DNA of 64,000 nt from a bacterium (GCA_029580855.1 JAKPQH010000146.1:1-64000), one strand, 5' to 3'. Positions 51,806 through 60,445 are shown, numbered from the stretch's first letter. Numbers and translations: made by a program. The notes: generated from the sequence alone by a model not told the origin.

Positions 51806-51833
51806 ATATTACTCTAACGGGGCGACTTGTCAA
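51806..51833 (-). promoter_or_regulatory. Promoter of the yicC-remA-gmk-rpoZ operon
   Basis: On the minus strand TTGACA (51833-51828), 16-nt spacer, TAATAT (51811-51806): near-consensus sigma70. It faces away from the fmdB-type promoter, with 11 nt between the two -35 boxes. Confidence 0.75.
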
Positions 51834-51844
51834 CGTCAAATCCC

Positions 51845-51873
51845 TTGACAAACCCCGGCTTTTTTCATATCGT
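51845..51873 (+). promoter_or_regulatory. Promoter of the FmdB-type gene
   Basis: TTGACA (51845-51850), 17-nt spacer, TATCGT (51868-51873), 31 nt before the start codon. Divergent from the yicC promoter, so polymerases would compete for the shared segment. Confidence 0.65.
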
Positions 51874-51904
51874 CAACCGTCAGTCCGTCAGGCAAAGGAG
51901 GGCG

Positions 51905-52210
51905 ATGTCCGTGCCGATCTACGAATACGAGTGCGAGTCGTGCGCCGAGCGATTCGAGCTCATGCAAAAATTCAGCGATAAGCCCGTCAAGAAGTGCCCC
52001 AAGTGCGGCGGGTCGGTCCACAAAGTGTTGTCCGCACCCGCGCTCCTGTTCAAAGGCACGGGGTGGTACGTGACCGATTACGCCAGCCCGGAGCGTAAAA
52101 AGGCGCAAAAGGCCGACGGGGACGGCAAGACCAACGGCAACAAGACCGCCGGAACTTCCACGACGGCCTCCAGCGCAACATCCACGGCAACGGCCAAGTC
52201 CGACGCCTAA
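51905..52210 (+). CDS. FmdB-family zinc-ribbon protein
   Basis: 101 residues. MPIYEYEC-type opening (MSVPIYEYECESCAERFELM) with two Cys pairs, CESC and CPKC, forming a zinc ribbon, then VLSAPALLFKGTGWYVTDYA. The C-terminal ~35 residues are a low-complexity Lys/Thr/Ser/Ala tail. Members are regulators or small metal-binding proteins of unknown detail. AAGGAGG precedes the ATG. The stop overlaps the convergent VanZ-like gene by 4 nt. Confidence 0.93.
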   Translation: MSVPIYEYECESCAERFELMQKFSDKPVKKCPKCGGSVHKVLSAPALLFKGTGWYVTDYASPERKKAQKADGDGKTNGNKTAGTSTTASSATSTATAKSDA

Positions 52211-52728
52211 TCGTCGAAGGGAACCGTACGGCGCCCCGGAGGAACTCCCTCCGGGGCGCTGGAGTTTGGGCTGTCCACGGTGCCCCCTCGCGCGCGCAGC
52301 ACACCGCTTCCGATGACGCCGCACAGGGCGCCCAGCCCGTCCCAGCCCACGTCCGTCACGCTCCCGGTCCGCGTTGCCACAAAGGTCTGATGCACCTCGT
52401 CCAGGCCAGCGAAGACCAGGGTGAGCGCGAAAGCCCCAAGGGCCGCGCTCGGCCACCGGGCCTGCCGCTCCCAGTTCAGACCCCGGTACCACAGAACGGC
52501 CAAAATCGCGAACTCGGTAACGTGGCCCAGTTTTCGGATGGCCGCGTGCGCGAGATTCAGCGTGGCGGATTCCGCATTCGGCAACAACCAGCGGAGAAAC
52601 GGCAGGATAAAGCGGCTGGTCTCGTCCGAAGCCAAAACGCCCGTCGAGCCCGCGCTGATTAACGCTATCCACAGGACGAGGGGACCCCAGCGCCACCAAC
52701 CGGACGACGCGAGGCGGGACCGGCTCAC
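52207..52728 (-). CDS. VanZ-family membrane protein
   Basis: 173 residues with about four membrane helices: WGPLVLWIALISAGSTGVLA, IRKLGHVTEFAILAVLWYRG, ALGAFALTLVFAGLDEVHQT, FVATRTGSVTDVGWDGLGAL. The D-E-x-H-Q-x-F and D-x-x-x-D-x-x-G motifs are the VanZ hallmark. Function is unclear in most bacteria; VanZ itself gives low teicoplanin resistance. GTG 52728 overlaps the proS stop (GTGA), so it ends the dxr-rseP-ispG-proS unit. Its last ~20 codons contain the terminator hairpin of the convergent fmdB-type gene. Confidence 0.9.
   Translation of the reverse strand: MSRSRLASSGWWRWGPLVLWIALISAGSTGVLASDETSRFILPFLRWLLPNAESATLNLAHAAIRKLGHVTEFAILAVLWYRGLNWERQARWPSAALGAFALTLVFAGLDEVHQTFVATRTGSVTDVGWDGLGALCGVIGSGVLRARGGTVDSPNSSAPEGVPPGRRTVPFDD
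52231..52259 (+). terminator. Hairpin terminator of the FmdB-type gene inside the vanZ coding end
   Basis: GCGCCCCGGAGG (52231-52242) and CCTCCGGGGCGC (52248-52259) are perfect 12-bp arms with a 5-nt loop, 20 nt after the fmdB-type stop. Only a weak T-run follows. The same bases encode the C-terminus of the VanZ-like protein. Confidence 0.65.
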
Positions 52729-54413
52729 GCGGATCGCCCCAACAGGGTCCGGATCTGGGCCACGCTGTCCGCCGGGGCCGCCGTGGCAACCTCGCCCGTC
52801 CGGCGCCGGCGGATTTCCACGACCCCCTCCTTCAAAGCCCGGCTTCCCACCGTCACGCGCACGGGCAGGCCCAGGAGATCGGCGTCCTTGAATTTCACGC
52901 CGCCGCGCTCGTCCCGGTCGTCGTACAAGACTTCCAGACCCGCCGTCGTGAGGGCTGCGTAGAGTTCCTCGGCCATTTCCGTCATCTTCGTATCCCTGGC
53001 GTTCACCACCAGCAGGTGGACCTGGAACGGCGCGATGGTCTCGGGCCAGATCATCCCGTCCTTGTCGTGGTTCTGCTCGATGGCCGCCGCCGCGATGCGG
53101 GCCGGGCCGATACCGTAGCTCCCCATGATGATGGGCCGCTCCTGCCCCTGCTCGTCGAGGTACAGCGCGCCCAGCGGCACGGAGTACTTTGTCCCCAGCT
53201 TGAAGATGTTCCCGACCTCGATCGCGGGCTCGACGGCCAGCGCGGCCCCGCACATCGCGCAGGCGTCCCCGGGAGCGGCTTCGCGGAGATCGGCGAACTC
53301 GGCCCGGAAGTGCGTCCCCGGCACCACGCCCCTGAGGTGCGTGTCCGGCTTGTTGGCCCCCGTCACGTAGCATCCGGTCCGGAGCGTCTCGTCCGCAATG
53401 GTGCGGAGCGCGAGGCCGACCGGGCCGACGAAACCCGCCTCGCCCCCCGTCGCCTCCACGATCTCCTCGCGGCGGGCGGGCCGGAACGCGCCCACCACCC
53501 GCTGGAGCTTCCGCTCGTGCAGCTGATGGTCGCCCCGTACGAGGGCCAGCGCCGGGCCCGAGTCCGTCATGACCACCAGCGCCTTGATGGTCAGCGCGGG
53601 CTCGATCCCCAGAAAGGCGCACACCTCGGCGATCGTCTTGGCGTCGGGGGTCGCCACCTCTTCCAGCGCCCACGCCGGGAACGTGGGCGCGGGCGCGCGG
53701 GAGACGGCCAGCTCGACGTTGGCGGCGTACCCGCAGCGCGCGCAGATGGCCACCCGATCTTCCCCGGCTTGGCTCGGCGCCATGAACTCGTGCGAGCCCG
53801 CGCCCCCCATCATCCCGGGGTCGCTTTCCACCACGAAGTACCGCACACCGCAGCGGTCGTAGATCCGACAGTAGGCTTGCCGGTGCGCCTCGTACTGGCT
53901 GTCCAGACCCGCGGCGTCCCGGTCCAGGGTGTAGGAGTCCTTCATGACGAACTCGCGGGTGCGCAGTACCCCGCTCTTCGGTCGCGCCTCGTCGCGCTCT
54001 TTCGTCTGGATCTGGTACCAGATCTGCGGCAAGTCCCGGTACGAGCGGATCTCCCGCGCGGCCAGCCAGGCAATGACCTCTTCGTGCGTCATGCCCAGGC
54101 ACATGTCGCGCTGGTTCCGGTCCTTGAGTCGGAACATCTCCCCGCCGATGGTGCTCCAGCGTCCCGACTGCTGCCAGATCTCCGCCGGATGGATGACCGG
54201 CATGGTGATCTCTTGGCCGCCGATGCGGTTCATCTCCTCTCGGATGATGGCCGCGATCTTGTCCATCACCCGCTGCCCGAGGGGAAGGTACACGTAGATC
54301 CCGGCCGCCAACTGCCGTACCAGGCCGGCCCGAATCATGAGCTTGTGGCTGACCGCTTCGGCGTCGGCCGGATCTTCCTTCAGCGTCGGGATGAGCGAAC
54401 GCGACCAGCGCAT
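52725..54413 (-). CDS. proS: Prolyl-tRNA synthetase, bacterial type with editing domain
   Basis: 562 residues. Class II motifs: PLGQRVMDKIAAIIREEMNR (motif 1), QIWYQIQTKERDEARPKSGVLRTREF region (motif 2, residues ~136-160) and IIMGSYGIGPARIAAAAIEQ (motif 3). The INS editing domain occupies about 220-400 (TIKALVVMTDSGPALALVRG) and the anticodon-binding domain starts with FQVHLLVVNARD. ATG 54413 is supported by GAGGAGCGTGCA just upstream and the typical opening MRWSRSLIPTLKEDPADAE. A longer frame upstream is a shadow of ispG. Lies between ispG and the VanZ-like gene. Confidence 0.97.
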   Translation of the reverse strand: MRWSRSLIPTLKEDPADAEAVSHKLMIRAGLVRQLAAGIYVYLPLGQRVMDKIAAIIREEMNRIGGQEITMPVIHPAEIWQQSGRWSTIGGEMFRLKDRNQRDMCLGMTHEEVIAWLAAREIRSYRDLPQIWYQIQTKERDEARPKSGVLRTREFVMKDSYTLDRDAAGLDSQYEAHRQAYCRIYDRCGVRYFVVESDPGMMGGAGSHEFMAPSQAGEDRVAICARCGYAANVELAVSRAPAPTFPAWALEEVATPDAKTIAEVCAFLGIEPALTIKALVVMTDSGPALALVRGDHQLHERKLQRVVGAFRPARREEIVEATGGEAGFVGPVGLALRTIADETLRTGCYVTGANKPDTHLRGVVPGTHFRAEFADLREAAPGDACAMCGAALAVEPAIEVGNIFKLGTKYSVPLGALYLDEQGQERPIIMGSYGIGPARIAAAAIEQNHDKDGMIWPETIAPFQVHLLVVNARDTKMTEMAEELYAALTTAGLEVLYDDRDERGGVKFKDADLLGLPVRVTVGSRALKEGVVEIRRRRTGEVATAAPADSVAQIRTLLGRSA

Positions 54414-54450
54414 TGCACGCTCCTCGTCAGGCAATGGCAAACAGAAAGGA

Positions 54451-54473
54451 GGAGGACACCCGTTGGATCCTCC
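54451..54473 (-). promoter_or_regulatory. Possible attenuator hairpin before proS
   Basis: On the minus strand GGAGGA (54473-54468), 11-nt loop and TCCTCC (54456-54451), followed by CTCCTTTCTGTTT. A T-rich tail after a stem in the 86-bp ispG-proS gap looks like a weak intrinsic terminator. It may lower proS expression relative to the upstream genes or serve as an attenuator. Confidence 0.45.
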
Positions 54474-54499
54474 CCCTCGAGGCCCCGGAAAGCCGCTCG

Positions 54500-55675
54500 T
54501 CAGTCCTCGGCACTCTGATTGGCCAACTGCTGGATTTCTTCCACCAGCACGTCGGCCAGCTCCGACTCCTTGACCTTGCGGACGATCCGCCCTTTTTTGA
54601 TCAGGATGCCGACCCCGTGGCCGCCGGCGATCCCGATGTCCGCGCCGCGCGCCTCGCCCGGTCCGTTGACCGCGCACCCCATCACGGCCACGTTCAGCGT
54701 CCGCTGGATGTTCAAGGCCTCCAGTCGCCTCTCCACCTGTTTGGTCAGCCCGACCAGATCGATCTCCACACGGCCGCAGGAGGGACAGGCGATGACATTG
54801 AGGCCCCGCTTCCGCAGCCCGAGGGCCTTGAGGATCTCGAAGCCGGCCCGGATCTCCTCGGTCGGGTCCTCCGTCAGACTCACCCGGATCGTGTCGCCGA
54901 TCCCCTCGGCCAGGAGGGTCCCGATCCCGACCGCCGACTTGATCGCGCCGGTGAAGGCGGTTCCGGCCTCCGTTACCCCCAGGTGAAAGGGGTAGGGCAC
55001 TTTGTCTGCCAGCAGCCGGTAGGCCTCGATCATCATCCGCGGGTCCGACGACTTGAGCGAGACCTTCATCTCGGGGTAGTTCAACTCTTCCAGGATCCGG
55101 ATGTGAAAGAGGGCGCTCTCCACCAGAGCCTCCGGTGTGGGCTCGCCGAAGCGCTGCAAAAGGTGCTTCTCCAGCGAACCGGCGTTGACGCCGATCCGGA
55201 TGGGCACCGTGCGCTCGGCTGCCGCCCTGGTCACTTCCTGCACGCGCCAGGTCGCCCCGATGTTTCCGGGGTTGATCCGGAGGCAGTCCACCCCCGCCTC
55301 GAGGCACTGGAGGGCCAGCCGATAATCGAAATGGATGTCCACGACGAGCGGGATGCGGATCTGTGACCGGATACCGCCGATGGCCGCGGCAGCGTCGGCG
55401 TCGGGCACCGCCACCCGCACGATCTCGCACCCGGCGGCTTCGAGAGCCCAGATCTGATCCACGGTCGCCTGGACATTCCGCGTGTCCGTCTTGGTCATGG
55501 ACTGGACCGTGATGGGCGCGTTTCCGCCGACGGGCACCCTGCCGACGCGGATCGGCCGCGTCTGCCGCCGGCTGTACGAGCGGGCGGATGCCGAGCGGAG
55601 CGGAGCGACCTCCGTGAACGGGGCGAAGTCCACCGGTTCCTGCCGGTCCGCGCGAGAGCCTGCAGCCCGGGTCAT
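54500..55675 (-). CDS. ispG: (E)-4-hydroxy-3-methylbut-2-enyl-diphosphate synthase
   Basis: 391 residues. IspG (GcpE): penultimate step of the MEP isoprenoid pathway. VGGNAPITVQSMTKTDTRNV opens the TIM barrel; DIHFDYRLAL, RINPGNIG and VSLKSSDPRMMIEAYR follow. The [4Fe-4S] ligands are Cys297 and Cys300 (CPSCGR), Cys334 (GCAVNGPGE) and Glu341. ATG 55675 overlaps the rseP stop (ATGA). Dxr, the second enzyme of the pathway, is encoded two genes upstream in the same operon. Confidence 0.97.
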   Translation of the reverse strand: MTRAAGSRADRQEPVDFAPFTEVAPLRSASARSYSRRQTRPIRVGRVPVGGNAPITVQSMTKTDTRNVQATVDQIWALEAAGCEIVRVAVPDADAAAAIGGIRSQIRIPLVVDIHFDYRLALQCLEAGVDCLRINPGNIGATWRVQEVTRAAAERTVPIRIGVNAGSLEKHLLQRFGEPTPEALVESALFHIRILEELNYPEMKVSLKSSDPRMMIEAYRLLADKVPYPFHLGVTEAGTAFTGAIKSAVGIGTLLAEGIGDTIRVSLTEDPTEEIRAGFEILKALGLRKRGLNVIACPSCGRVEIDLVGLTKQVERRLEALNIQRTLNVAVMGCAVNGPGEARGADIGIAGGHGVGILIKKGRIVRKVKESELADVLVEEIQQLANQSAED

Positions 55676-57015
55676 TGGCCCAGCCACCGGAAGATGTCGT
55701 TGTAGAACGCGAAGACCATAAGCCCCACCAAGAGGACCAGCCCGACCTGCTGCGCGATCTCCCGCTTGCGCAGGGCGACGGGCTTCCCGCGCAGCCACTC
55801 GATCAAGGAAAAGAGCAGGTGGCCGCCGTCCAGAACGGGGACCGGCAGGAGGTTGAGGATGGCCAGGTTGATGGACAGGAGCGCGGTGAAGGAGAGCAGA
55901 TCCACGAGGCCTCGCTGGGCCACCTCACCGGCCATCTGCCCGATGAGGAGCGGCCCGCCGATCGTCTTCGCGGGGATCTTGCCTTGCACCAGCTTCGCAA
56001 ACCCGGTCACCACCAGGACGGACAGGTCCACGGTCTTCGTGACGCCCGCCCACGCGGCCGAGAAAGGATTCAGGCGACGGTACCGCGACTCCGGTGCCGG
56101 TCCGATCCCGATCAGCCCGATCTCCTCTTCGCCGCCGGCGCCCTGCTGCTTGGTGGCGCGCGGGATCACCTGCACATCTTCGCGCCCCCCGTCCCGCTCG
56201 ATCGTCAGCGTGAGCGGCTTACCGGGGCTGCCGTGAATACGTTTGGCCAGCCCGTCCCACTCCCCGACAGGCGCCCCGTCCACCGCCACGACGCGGTCGC
56301 CGCTGCGGATCCCGGCTTGCTGCGCCACCTGGCCGGGCAGAACCTGCCCGATGCGGGTCGACACCAAGGGGCGCAACCCGAGATCCCAGAACTCGATTTC
56401 TTGCCCGAAGATGTCCCGGGTCTTCTCTGCCCGCGGTTCGACGCGCACCTCCCTCGTGCGCCCGTCGCGGAGAACGGACAGCGTGAGCGGCCGGCCGCCG
56501 GATGCCCGCAAGGCCGTCTCGATCTCGTCCCAGCGCTGGATCGCTTTCCCGTCGATGGCCTCGACGCGATCGCCGGCCGCCAGGCCCGCCGCGGCCGCCG
56601 GCGAGTTCTTCTCCGGCGAGCCCGCCACCGGCAGGACGTAGGACTGGCCGACGAACATGAAGATGCCCCAGAAGATCAAGACGGGCAAGATCAGGTTCGC
56701 CAGCGGCCCGGCCAGGATGATGAGCGACCGCGTCCCGACGCTCTTCTTCGAGAACGAGCGCGCAGGGTCGGCCGCCTCGGGCGATTCGTCGCCGGGGTCT
56801 TCCCCGATCATCTTGACATAGCCGCCGAGCGGGAGGGCGGAAAGCAGGTACTCCGTCTCGCCCTTTTTCACGCCCACGAGCTTGGGGCCGAACCCCAGGG
56901 AGAACTTCAGGACCCCGACCTTTGCCCGCTTGGCCACCAGGAAGTGACCAAGCTCGTGGAAAAAGATCAGCGCCCCGAGCACCACGACCGCCGCCACTAT
57001 CGTCTGAATCGACAT
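55672..57015 (-). CDS. rseP: Site-2 protease RseP, two PDZ domains
   Basis: 447 residues. Zinc motif HELGH (His20-Glu21-x-x-His24) in the first membrane helix, GYVKMIGEDP, two PDZ domains (about 125-200 and 215-300, with AGLAAGDRVEAIDGK and AGIRSGDRVVAVDGA), and the third zinc ligand region NLLPVPVLDGGHLLFSLIEW. RseP cleaves membrane-bound anti-sigma factors and leftover signal peptides. The dxr-rseP order is widely conserved. Translationally coupled to ispG. Confidence 0.96.
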   Translation of the reverse strand: MSIQTIVAAVVVLGALIFFHELGHFLVAKRAKVGVLKFSLGFGPKLVGVKKGETEYLLSALPLGGYVKMIGEDPGDESPEAADPARSFSKKSVGTRSLIILAGPLANLILPVLIFWGIFMFVGQSYVLPVAGSPEKNSPAAAAGLAAGDRVEAIDGKAIQRWDEIETALRASGGRPLTLSVLRDGRTREVRVEPRAEKTRDIFGQEIEFWDLGLRPLVSTRIGQVLPGQVAQQAGIRSGDRVVAVDGAPVGEWDGLAKRIHGSPGKPLTLTIERDGGREDVQVIPRATKQQGAGGEEEIGLIGIGPAPESRYRRLNPFSAAWAGVTKTVDLSVLVVTGFAKLVQGKIPAKTIGGPLLIGQMAGEVAQRGLVDLLSFTALLSINLAILNLLPVPVLDGGHLLFSLIEWLRGKPVALRKREIAQQVGLVLLVGLMVFAFYNDIFRWLGQ

Positions 57016-57122
57016 GCGAACTCCAAGGAAAAGGATTCCACGCCGCGAGCCGCGATAGACCGACCCGATCGCGGCCCCGGGTATCCGACCGAGCGGGGAG
57101 AGCGCACCGATCGTGGCTCGTT

Positions 57123-58268
57123 CTACTTCCCCCGCTCCAAGCTTTCACGCACCTTCCTGTCCACCTCCAGCACGTCCTCCACGCTCCGGATCGCCAGGTG
57201 GGGATTCGCGTCCAGCGCCTTCCGGATGATGGTGGGGATCTCGTCAAAGCCGACGCGGCGCTCCAGAAACCACCGGACGGCCACCTCGTTGGCGGCGTTC
57301 AAGACCGCGGGCCAGGACCCTCCGCCCCGTGCGGCCTCGTAGGCCAGGTCCAGGCAAGGGAATTTTCGGCGGTCCACCGCTTCGAACGTGAGGCCGCCCA
57401 CCGCTTCCAGGGACAGACGCGCGGCGGGGCACGCACGCCGCTCCGGATACGTCAACGCGTACTGGATCGGCAGGCGCATGTCCGGGACACCCAGCTGGGC
57501 CAGCACCGAACCGTCCACATACTCCACCATGGAATGGATGACGCTCTGCGGGTGAACGATGACGTCCACCCGGTCCACCGGCATTCCGAACAGCCACTGC
57601 GCCTCGATGACCTCCAGCCCCTTGTTGACCAGCGTGGCCGAGTCGATGGTGATCTTTTTTCCCATGGCCCACGTCGGGTGTCGGAGGGCATCCTCGGGCG
57701 TGATGGCGGAAAACGCCTCCCGGGGAAGCGTCCGGAACGGTCCCCCGGATGCCGTGAGGACCAGCCGCAGCACCTTGTTCGTGTGCTGGTTCTCCAGACA
57801 CTGGAAGATGGCCGAATGCTCGCTGTCCACAGGCAGGATCCGGATACCGCGCGCCCGCGCCTCCCCCGTGACCAGCTCCCCGGCCATCACCAGGGTCTCT
57901 TTGTTGGCCAGTGCTAAGCCCTTTCCGGCACGCAGCGCGGCCATGGTGGGGACCAGGCCGGCCCCGCCCACGATCGCAGACACCACCATGTCGGCCCCGG
58001 TGTCGGCCCCGGCGCAGCAGACCCCGTCGGTCCCCCAGCCGACCTCGACCCCATCGGACCCCAGCCGCCGCGCCAGCGCGCGCGCGGCCGCCTCGCCGGC
58101 CACCGCCACAAAACGGGGGCGGAATCGCCGGACTTGCTCCTGCAACAACTCCACGTTGTTGCCCGCCGCCAGGGCGGTGACTTCGAACTGATCGGGATGC
58201 GAGGCCACCACGTCCAGCGTGTGCGTACCGATGGAGCCGGTGGATCCCAGAATCGCCAGTCGCTTCAT
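57123..58268 (-). CDS. dxr: 1-deoxy-D-xylulose 5-phosphate reductoisomerase
   Basis: 381 residues. Dxr makes MEP from DXP with NADPH. The N-terminal LGSTGSIGTHTLDVV binds the cofactor; ALANKETLVMAG, LPVDSEHSAIFQCL (metal-binding Asp and Glu) and the loop TASGGPFRTLPREAF are conserved, as is HPTWAMGKKITIDSATLVNK. ATG 58268 fits the family start and has AGAGGCGG upstream; the frame opens 9 codons earlier. First gene of the operon; cdsA and uppS, often found before dxr, are absent and a decay island begins upstream. Confidence 0.97.
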   Translation of the reverse strand: MKRLAILGSTGSIGTHTLDVVASHPDQFEVTALAAGNNVELLQEQVRRFRPRFVAVAGEAAARALARRLGSDGVEVGWGTDGVCCAGADTGADMVVSAIVGGAGLVPTMAALRAGKGLALANKETLVMAGELVTGEARARGIRILPVDSEHSAIFQCLENQHTNKVLRLVLTASGGPFRTLPREAFSAITPEDALRHPTWAMGKKITIDSATLVNKGLEVIEAQWLFGMPVDRVDVIVHPQSVIHSMVEYVDGSVLAQLGVPDMRLPIQYALTYPERRACPAARLSLEAVGGLTFEAVDRRKFPCLDLAYEAARGGGSWPAVLNAANEVAVRWFLERRVGFDEIPTIIRKALDANPHLAIRSVEDVLEVDRKVRESLERGK

Positions 58269-58398
58269 GCCGCCTCTGCGTGGCGAGCGGGGCAAGCGCC
58301 TCCCCTGACTCGCCCCCGAGTCCGATTGTCAACCCCGCCTCACAACAGGAAGAGTCCACGGACCGTGGGCGCGCACCGAGGTTTCGGGGTGGAAACAG

Positions 58399-58427
58399 AG
58401 TATAAGGAATGGAGTTGGGGTCCGCAA
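58399..58427 (-). promoter_or_regulatory. Probable promoter of the dxr-rseP-ispG-proS-vanZ operon
   Basis: On the minus strand TTGCGG (58427-58422), 17-nt spacer, TATACT (58404-58399), 130 nt before the dxr start. Confidence 0.5.
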
Positions 58428-58510
58428 GGAGTTTCCCGGTTTGGCAATACGCCACGAAGAGCCTGTGGGGTCGGCGCCTTAAACGGGAGGGCCGCCTTCA
58501 TGGGCGCAAG

Positions 58511-59076
58511 CTAAAAAAGCCGCGGGCGTTCCCTCGACCCGATTGTATAGTTCAAGACCCACCCCAAATACTCAAACCGATCGATCCGGCGTTGGGGATT
58601 ATTCCCCGGGTAGGTGAAGACGTTGGCGTCCCCGATGAGATGCAGAAGCGATCTGATCGGATCCCCGCTCACGAACCGCCCCCGCCCCGGATCGTAGTGC
58701 CGCGCCCGGTAGTAATACAGCCCCGTGCCGTCGTTCTCCCGGCCCGTGTACTGGAACGCGTTGGGGCTGAGCGTCCCGTTTGCCTCCGTCCGCCCGAACG
58801 ATTCATAGGTGTACGTGGTCGCCGCCGTGCCGCCGGTGGTTGTCAAGGCGACGCTGCCCCCCAAGGCGTCTCCCAGGTAGTCGACCGTCTCGGCCGCATC
58901 CGTCCGCGTCAGCGCCTCGTCGATACCCAGGGTTCGGAGGTAGGTTGCCGTGCTCCCCCCACTGTTCTCCACAACCGCATCCAGCCCGTCGTACCGGAAC
59001 GCGGTCGGCGTCCCCGCGATCGTCTTGTGCGCCCGGCGCCCCAGGCCGTCGTACACGAAGCTCGCCGCGGGGCTTG
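58511..59076 (-). pseudogene. C-terminal fragment of an RHS-repeat protein
   Basis: About 188 codons. They contain RHS/YD repeats (FVYDGLGRRAHKTIAG, FRYDGLDAVVENSGG, TYTYESFGRTEANG) and the RHS core signature LYYYRARHYDPGRGRFVSGD with the P that follows, then a ~45-residue divergent tip. Full RHS proteins exceed 1000 residues; everything upstream of 59076 is replaced by the MITE-like repeat. The frame continues into that repeat, but this is not RHS sequence. A decayed polymorphic toxin or surface protein gene. Confidence 0.85.
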
Positions 59077-59299
59077 GGCCAGGCGGGCCCTCCCGCAGCC
59101 TTCGACTGAGGGGGCGCGCCGTGGCGCGAACGACAGGCCCGGGGCCCACGGACCGCCCACGATCCGTATCGCGACGGAGCGTCCGGGCATCGGCCTCCGG
59201 GACGGGCGTGGCACGGAGCACCCGGCCGTCCCCCACCCGCGCTGGTCACGGCACCCGGACATTCACAGACCAAAAATTACGGATGGTGTCCCCGGAATT
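59077..59299. mobile_element. MITE-like repeat, copy A (left end missing)
   Basis: 223 bp about 90% identical to 61156-61365 in the same orientation. The right end, read outward-in, is AATTCCGGGGACACCATCCG (59299-59280). The equivalent of the left 45 bp of copy B is absent, so the copy is truncated where it joins the RHS fragment. It contains the short palindrome CGCGCCGTGGCGCG. Both copies keep one frame open, but nothing suggests a protein. Confidence 0.75.
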
Positions 59300-59301
59300 C
59301 C

Positions 59302-59475
59302 TCGCTCAACTTGGTGGAGACGTTTTTCAGCAAGCCTGTGCGCACGCTGCTTCGCGGGATTCGGGTCGGCTCCAAGGACGAGATGAAAGCACGCATCGGC
59401 ACCTCGAAGGGGGTGAATGCCAAGCCGGTGGCGTTCCGTTGGAAAAACAAGCCGGACACCGCGTCGGTGGTGTAA
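59302..59475 (+). pseudogene. C-terminal remnant of an IS630-type transposase
   Basis: 58 codons: SLNLVETFFSKPVRTLLRGI, RVGSKDEMKARI, then NAKPVAFRWKNKP and a TAA stop. This is the end of DDE transposases of the IS630 group (S-x-L-N-x-V-E-x-F-F-S-x-L, containing the final catalytic Glu, then a R-x-W end). The rest of the gene is missing; the fragment begins 2 bp after the MITE-like copy A. Confidence 0.75.
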
Positions 59476-59524
59476 GCTCGTTTTCCTCATTTCCAACGTT
59501 ATTTCGGAAATGATATACCACTCC

Positions 59525-59552
59525 AAAAAAAAGGAGGCCCGAAAGGGCCTCC
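59525..59552 (-). terminator. Rho-independent terminator of modA
   Basis: On the minus strand GGAGGCCC, TTTC loop and GGGCCTCC (59552-59533) followed by eight T (59532-59525), 27 nt after the modA stop. A textbook intrinsic terminator, unlike most genes in this window. Confidence 0.95.
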
Positions 59553-59578
59553 GTAGTGTGGCGGGCGCGACGGGCCGT

Positions 59579-60445
59579 CTACTGCGGACGGAATCCGTAG
59601 CCTTTGAGAATCTCCTGGCCCTTGGCACCGAGCACGAAAGCCTTGAAGTCCCCGGCGACGGGGGCGGCCCCGGTGATCACGGTCAGGCCGTAGCGCGCGC
59701 CCACTGCCAGGTCTTTCGGCAGCTCCACGATCTCCAGCCCCTCCATCTCCTTCTGGGTCAGCATGGCCGTGGTCACGTAGACCAGGAACACGTCTGCCCT
59801 GCCCTCCTCCATGTGCCAGGCGACCTGGCCGCGCGGGTAGTCTTTCGGAGGCATGGGCAGGGCCGGATCGCCCACCAGCTTGATGGCCTTGGCTTTGAGC
59901 GCGGCGGCTGCGCCCTTTGTGGCAGCCTCGGCCTTATCGAAAAACATCCAGGTGTAGTCGCCGCCTGGATCGAGCATCGGCGTGGACGTGCCCACCTTCA
60001 CTTTGGCGTCCATGAGCTTTTCCACCACGTTGGCGGGCGTCACGCCCACGGACTTCTTGGCCAGCACGCACAGTGCGTTGCCGGTGAAAGGCGTGGGTGG
60101 CTCGGCCAGCCCCTTCTCCGCCAACCTGGCCGGGTTCCCCATGTCCGCCGAAGCGAACACGCCCGGTCGCTCGCCCTGCTCGATGCGCTGACGCAAAGCG
60201 CCGGACCCGGACCCGGTCAGCACCACGGTCACGCCGGTCTGCTGGGTGAAAGCCTTGCCTATGTCGGCCATAGCCTTGGAGAGGCTTCCGGCATGGTAGA
60301 CCTCCAGCCCCTTCTGCTGCGCCCCGGCCGAAGTGAGCGGCGCGAAGGCCGCCAGACACGCAACCAATGCGATGATGAGCCGTTTAACGGAGTGCAGTTT
60401 AATCGGGTAAGCGGCCGGAATTCCGAGAGGTTTGGATTTCATCAT
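59579..60445 (-). CDS. modA: Molybdate-type ABC transporter binding protein, orphan
   Basis: 288 residues: signal peptide (about 20-43, RLIIALVACLAAFAPLTSAG), then LEVYHAGSLSKAMADIGKAF, TGVTVVLTGSGSGALRQRIE and PGVFASADMGNPARLAEKGL, the ModA/extracellular tungstate-molybdate binder pattern (Ser in the AGSL and SAD loops). ModB and ModC are not in the window. Its own consensus promoter and terminator, AT-richer flanks and the surrounding IS remnants mark it as an acquired single-gene unit. Closer to the ModA/WtpA-like group than to classical E. coli ModA; binding of another oxyanion is possible. Confidence 0.85.
   Translation of the reverse strand: MMKSKPLGIPAAYPIKLHSVKRLIIALVACLAAFAPLTSAGAQQKGLEVYHAGSLSKAMADIGKAFTQQTGVTVVLTGSGSGALRQRIEQGERPGVFASADMGNPARLAEKGLAEPPTPFTGNALCVLAKKSVGVTPANVVEKLMDAKVKVGTSTPMLDPGGDYTWMFFDKAEAATKGAAAALKAKAIKLVGDPALPMPPKDYPRGQVAWHMEEGRADVFLVYVTTAMLTQKEMEGLEIVELPKDLAVGARYGLTVITGAAPVAGDFKAFVLGAKGQEILKGYGFRPQ

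Noticed and set aside
54414..55430. Upstream extension of the proS frame to ~901 codons
   Set aside because: The extension overlaps ispG in another frame; the proS start at 54413 has a ribosome-binding site and the family's opening sequence.
59077..59236. Coding start of the RHS fragment upstream of 59076
   Set aside because: This part is the MITE-like repeat, equally present at 61156-61365 without RHS sequence, so the open frame across the junction is accidental.
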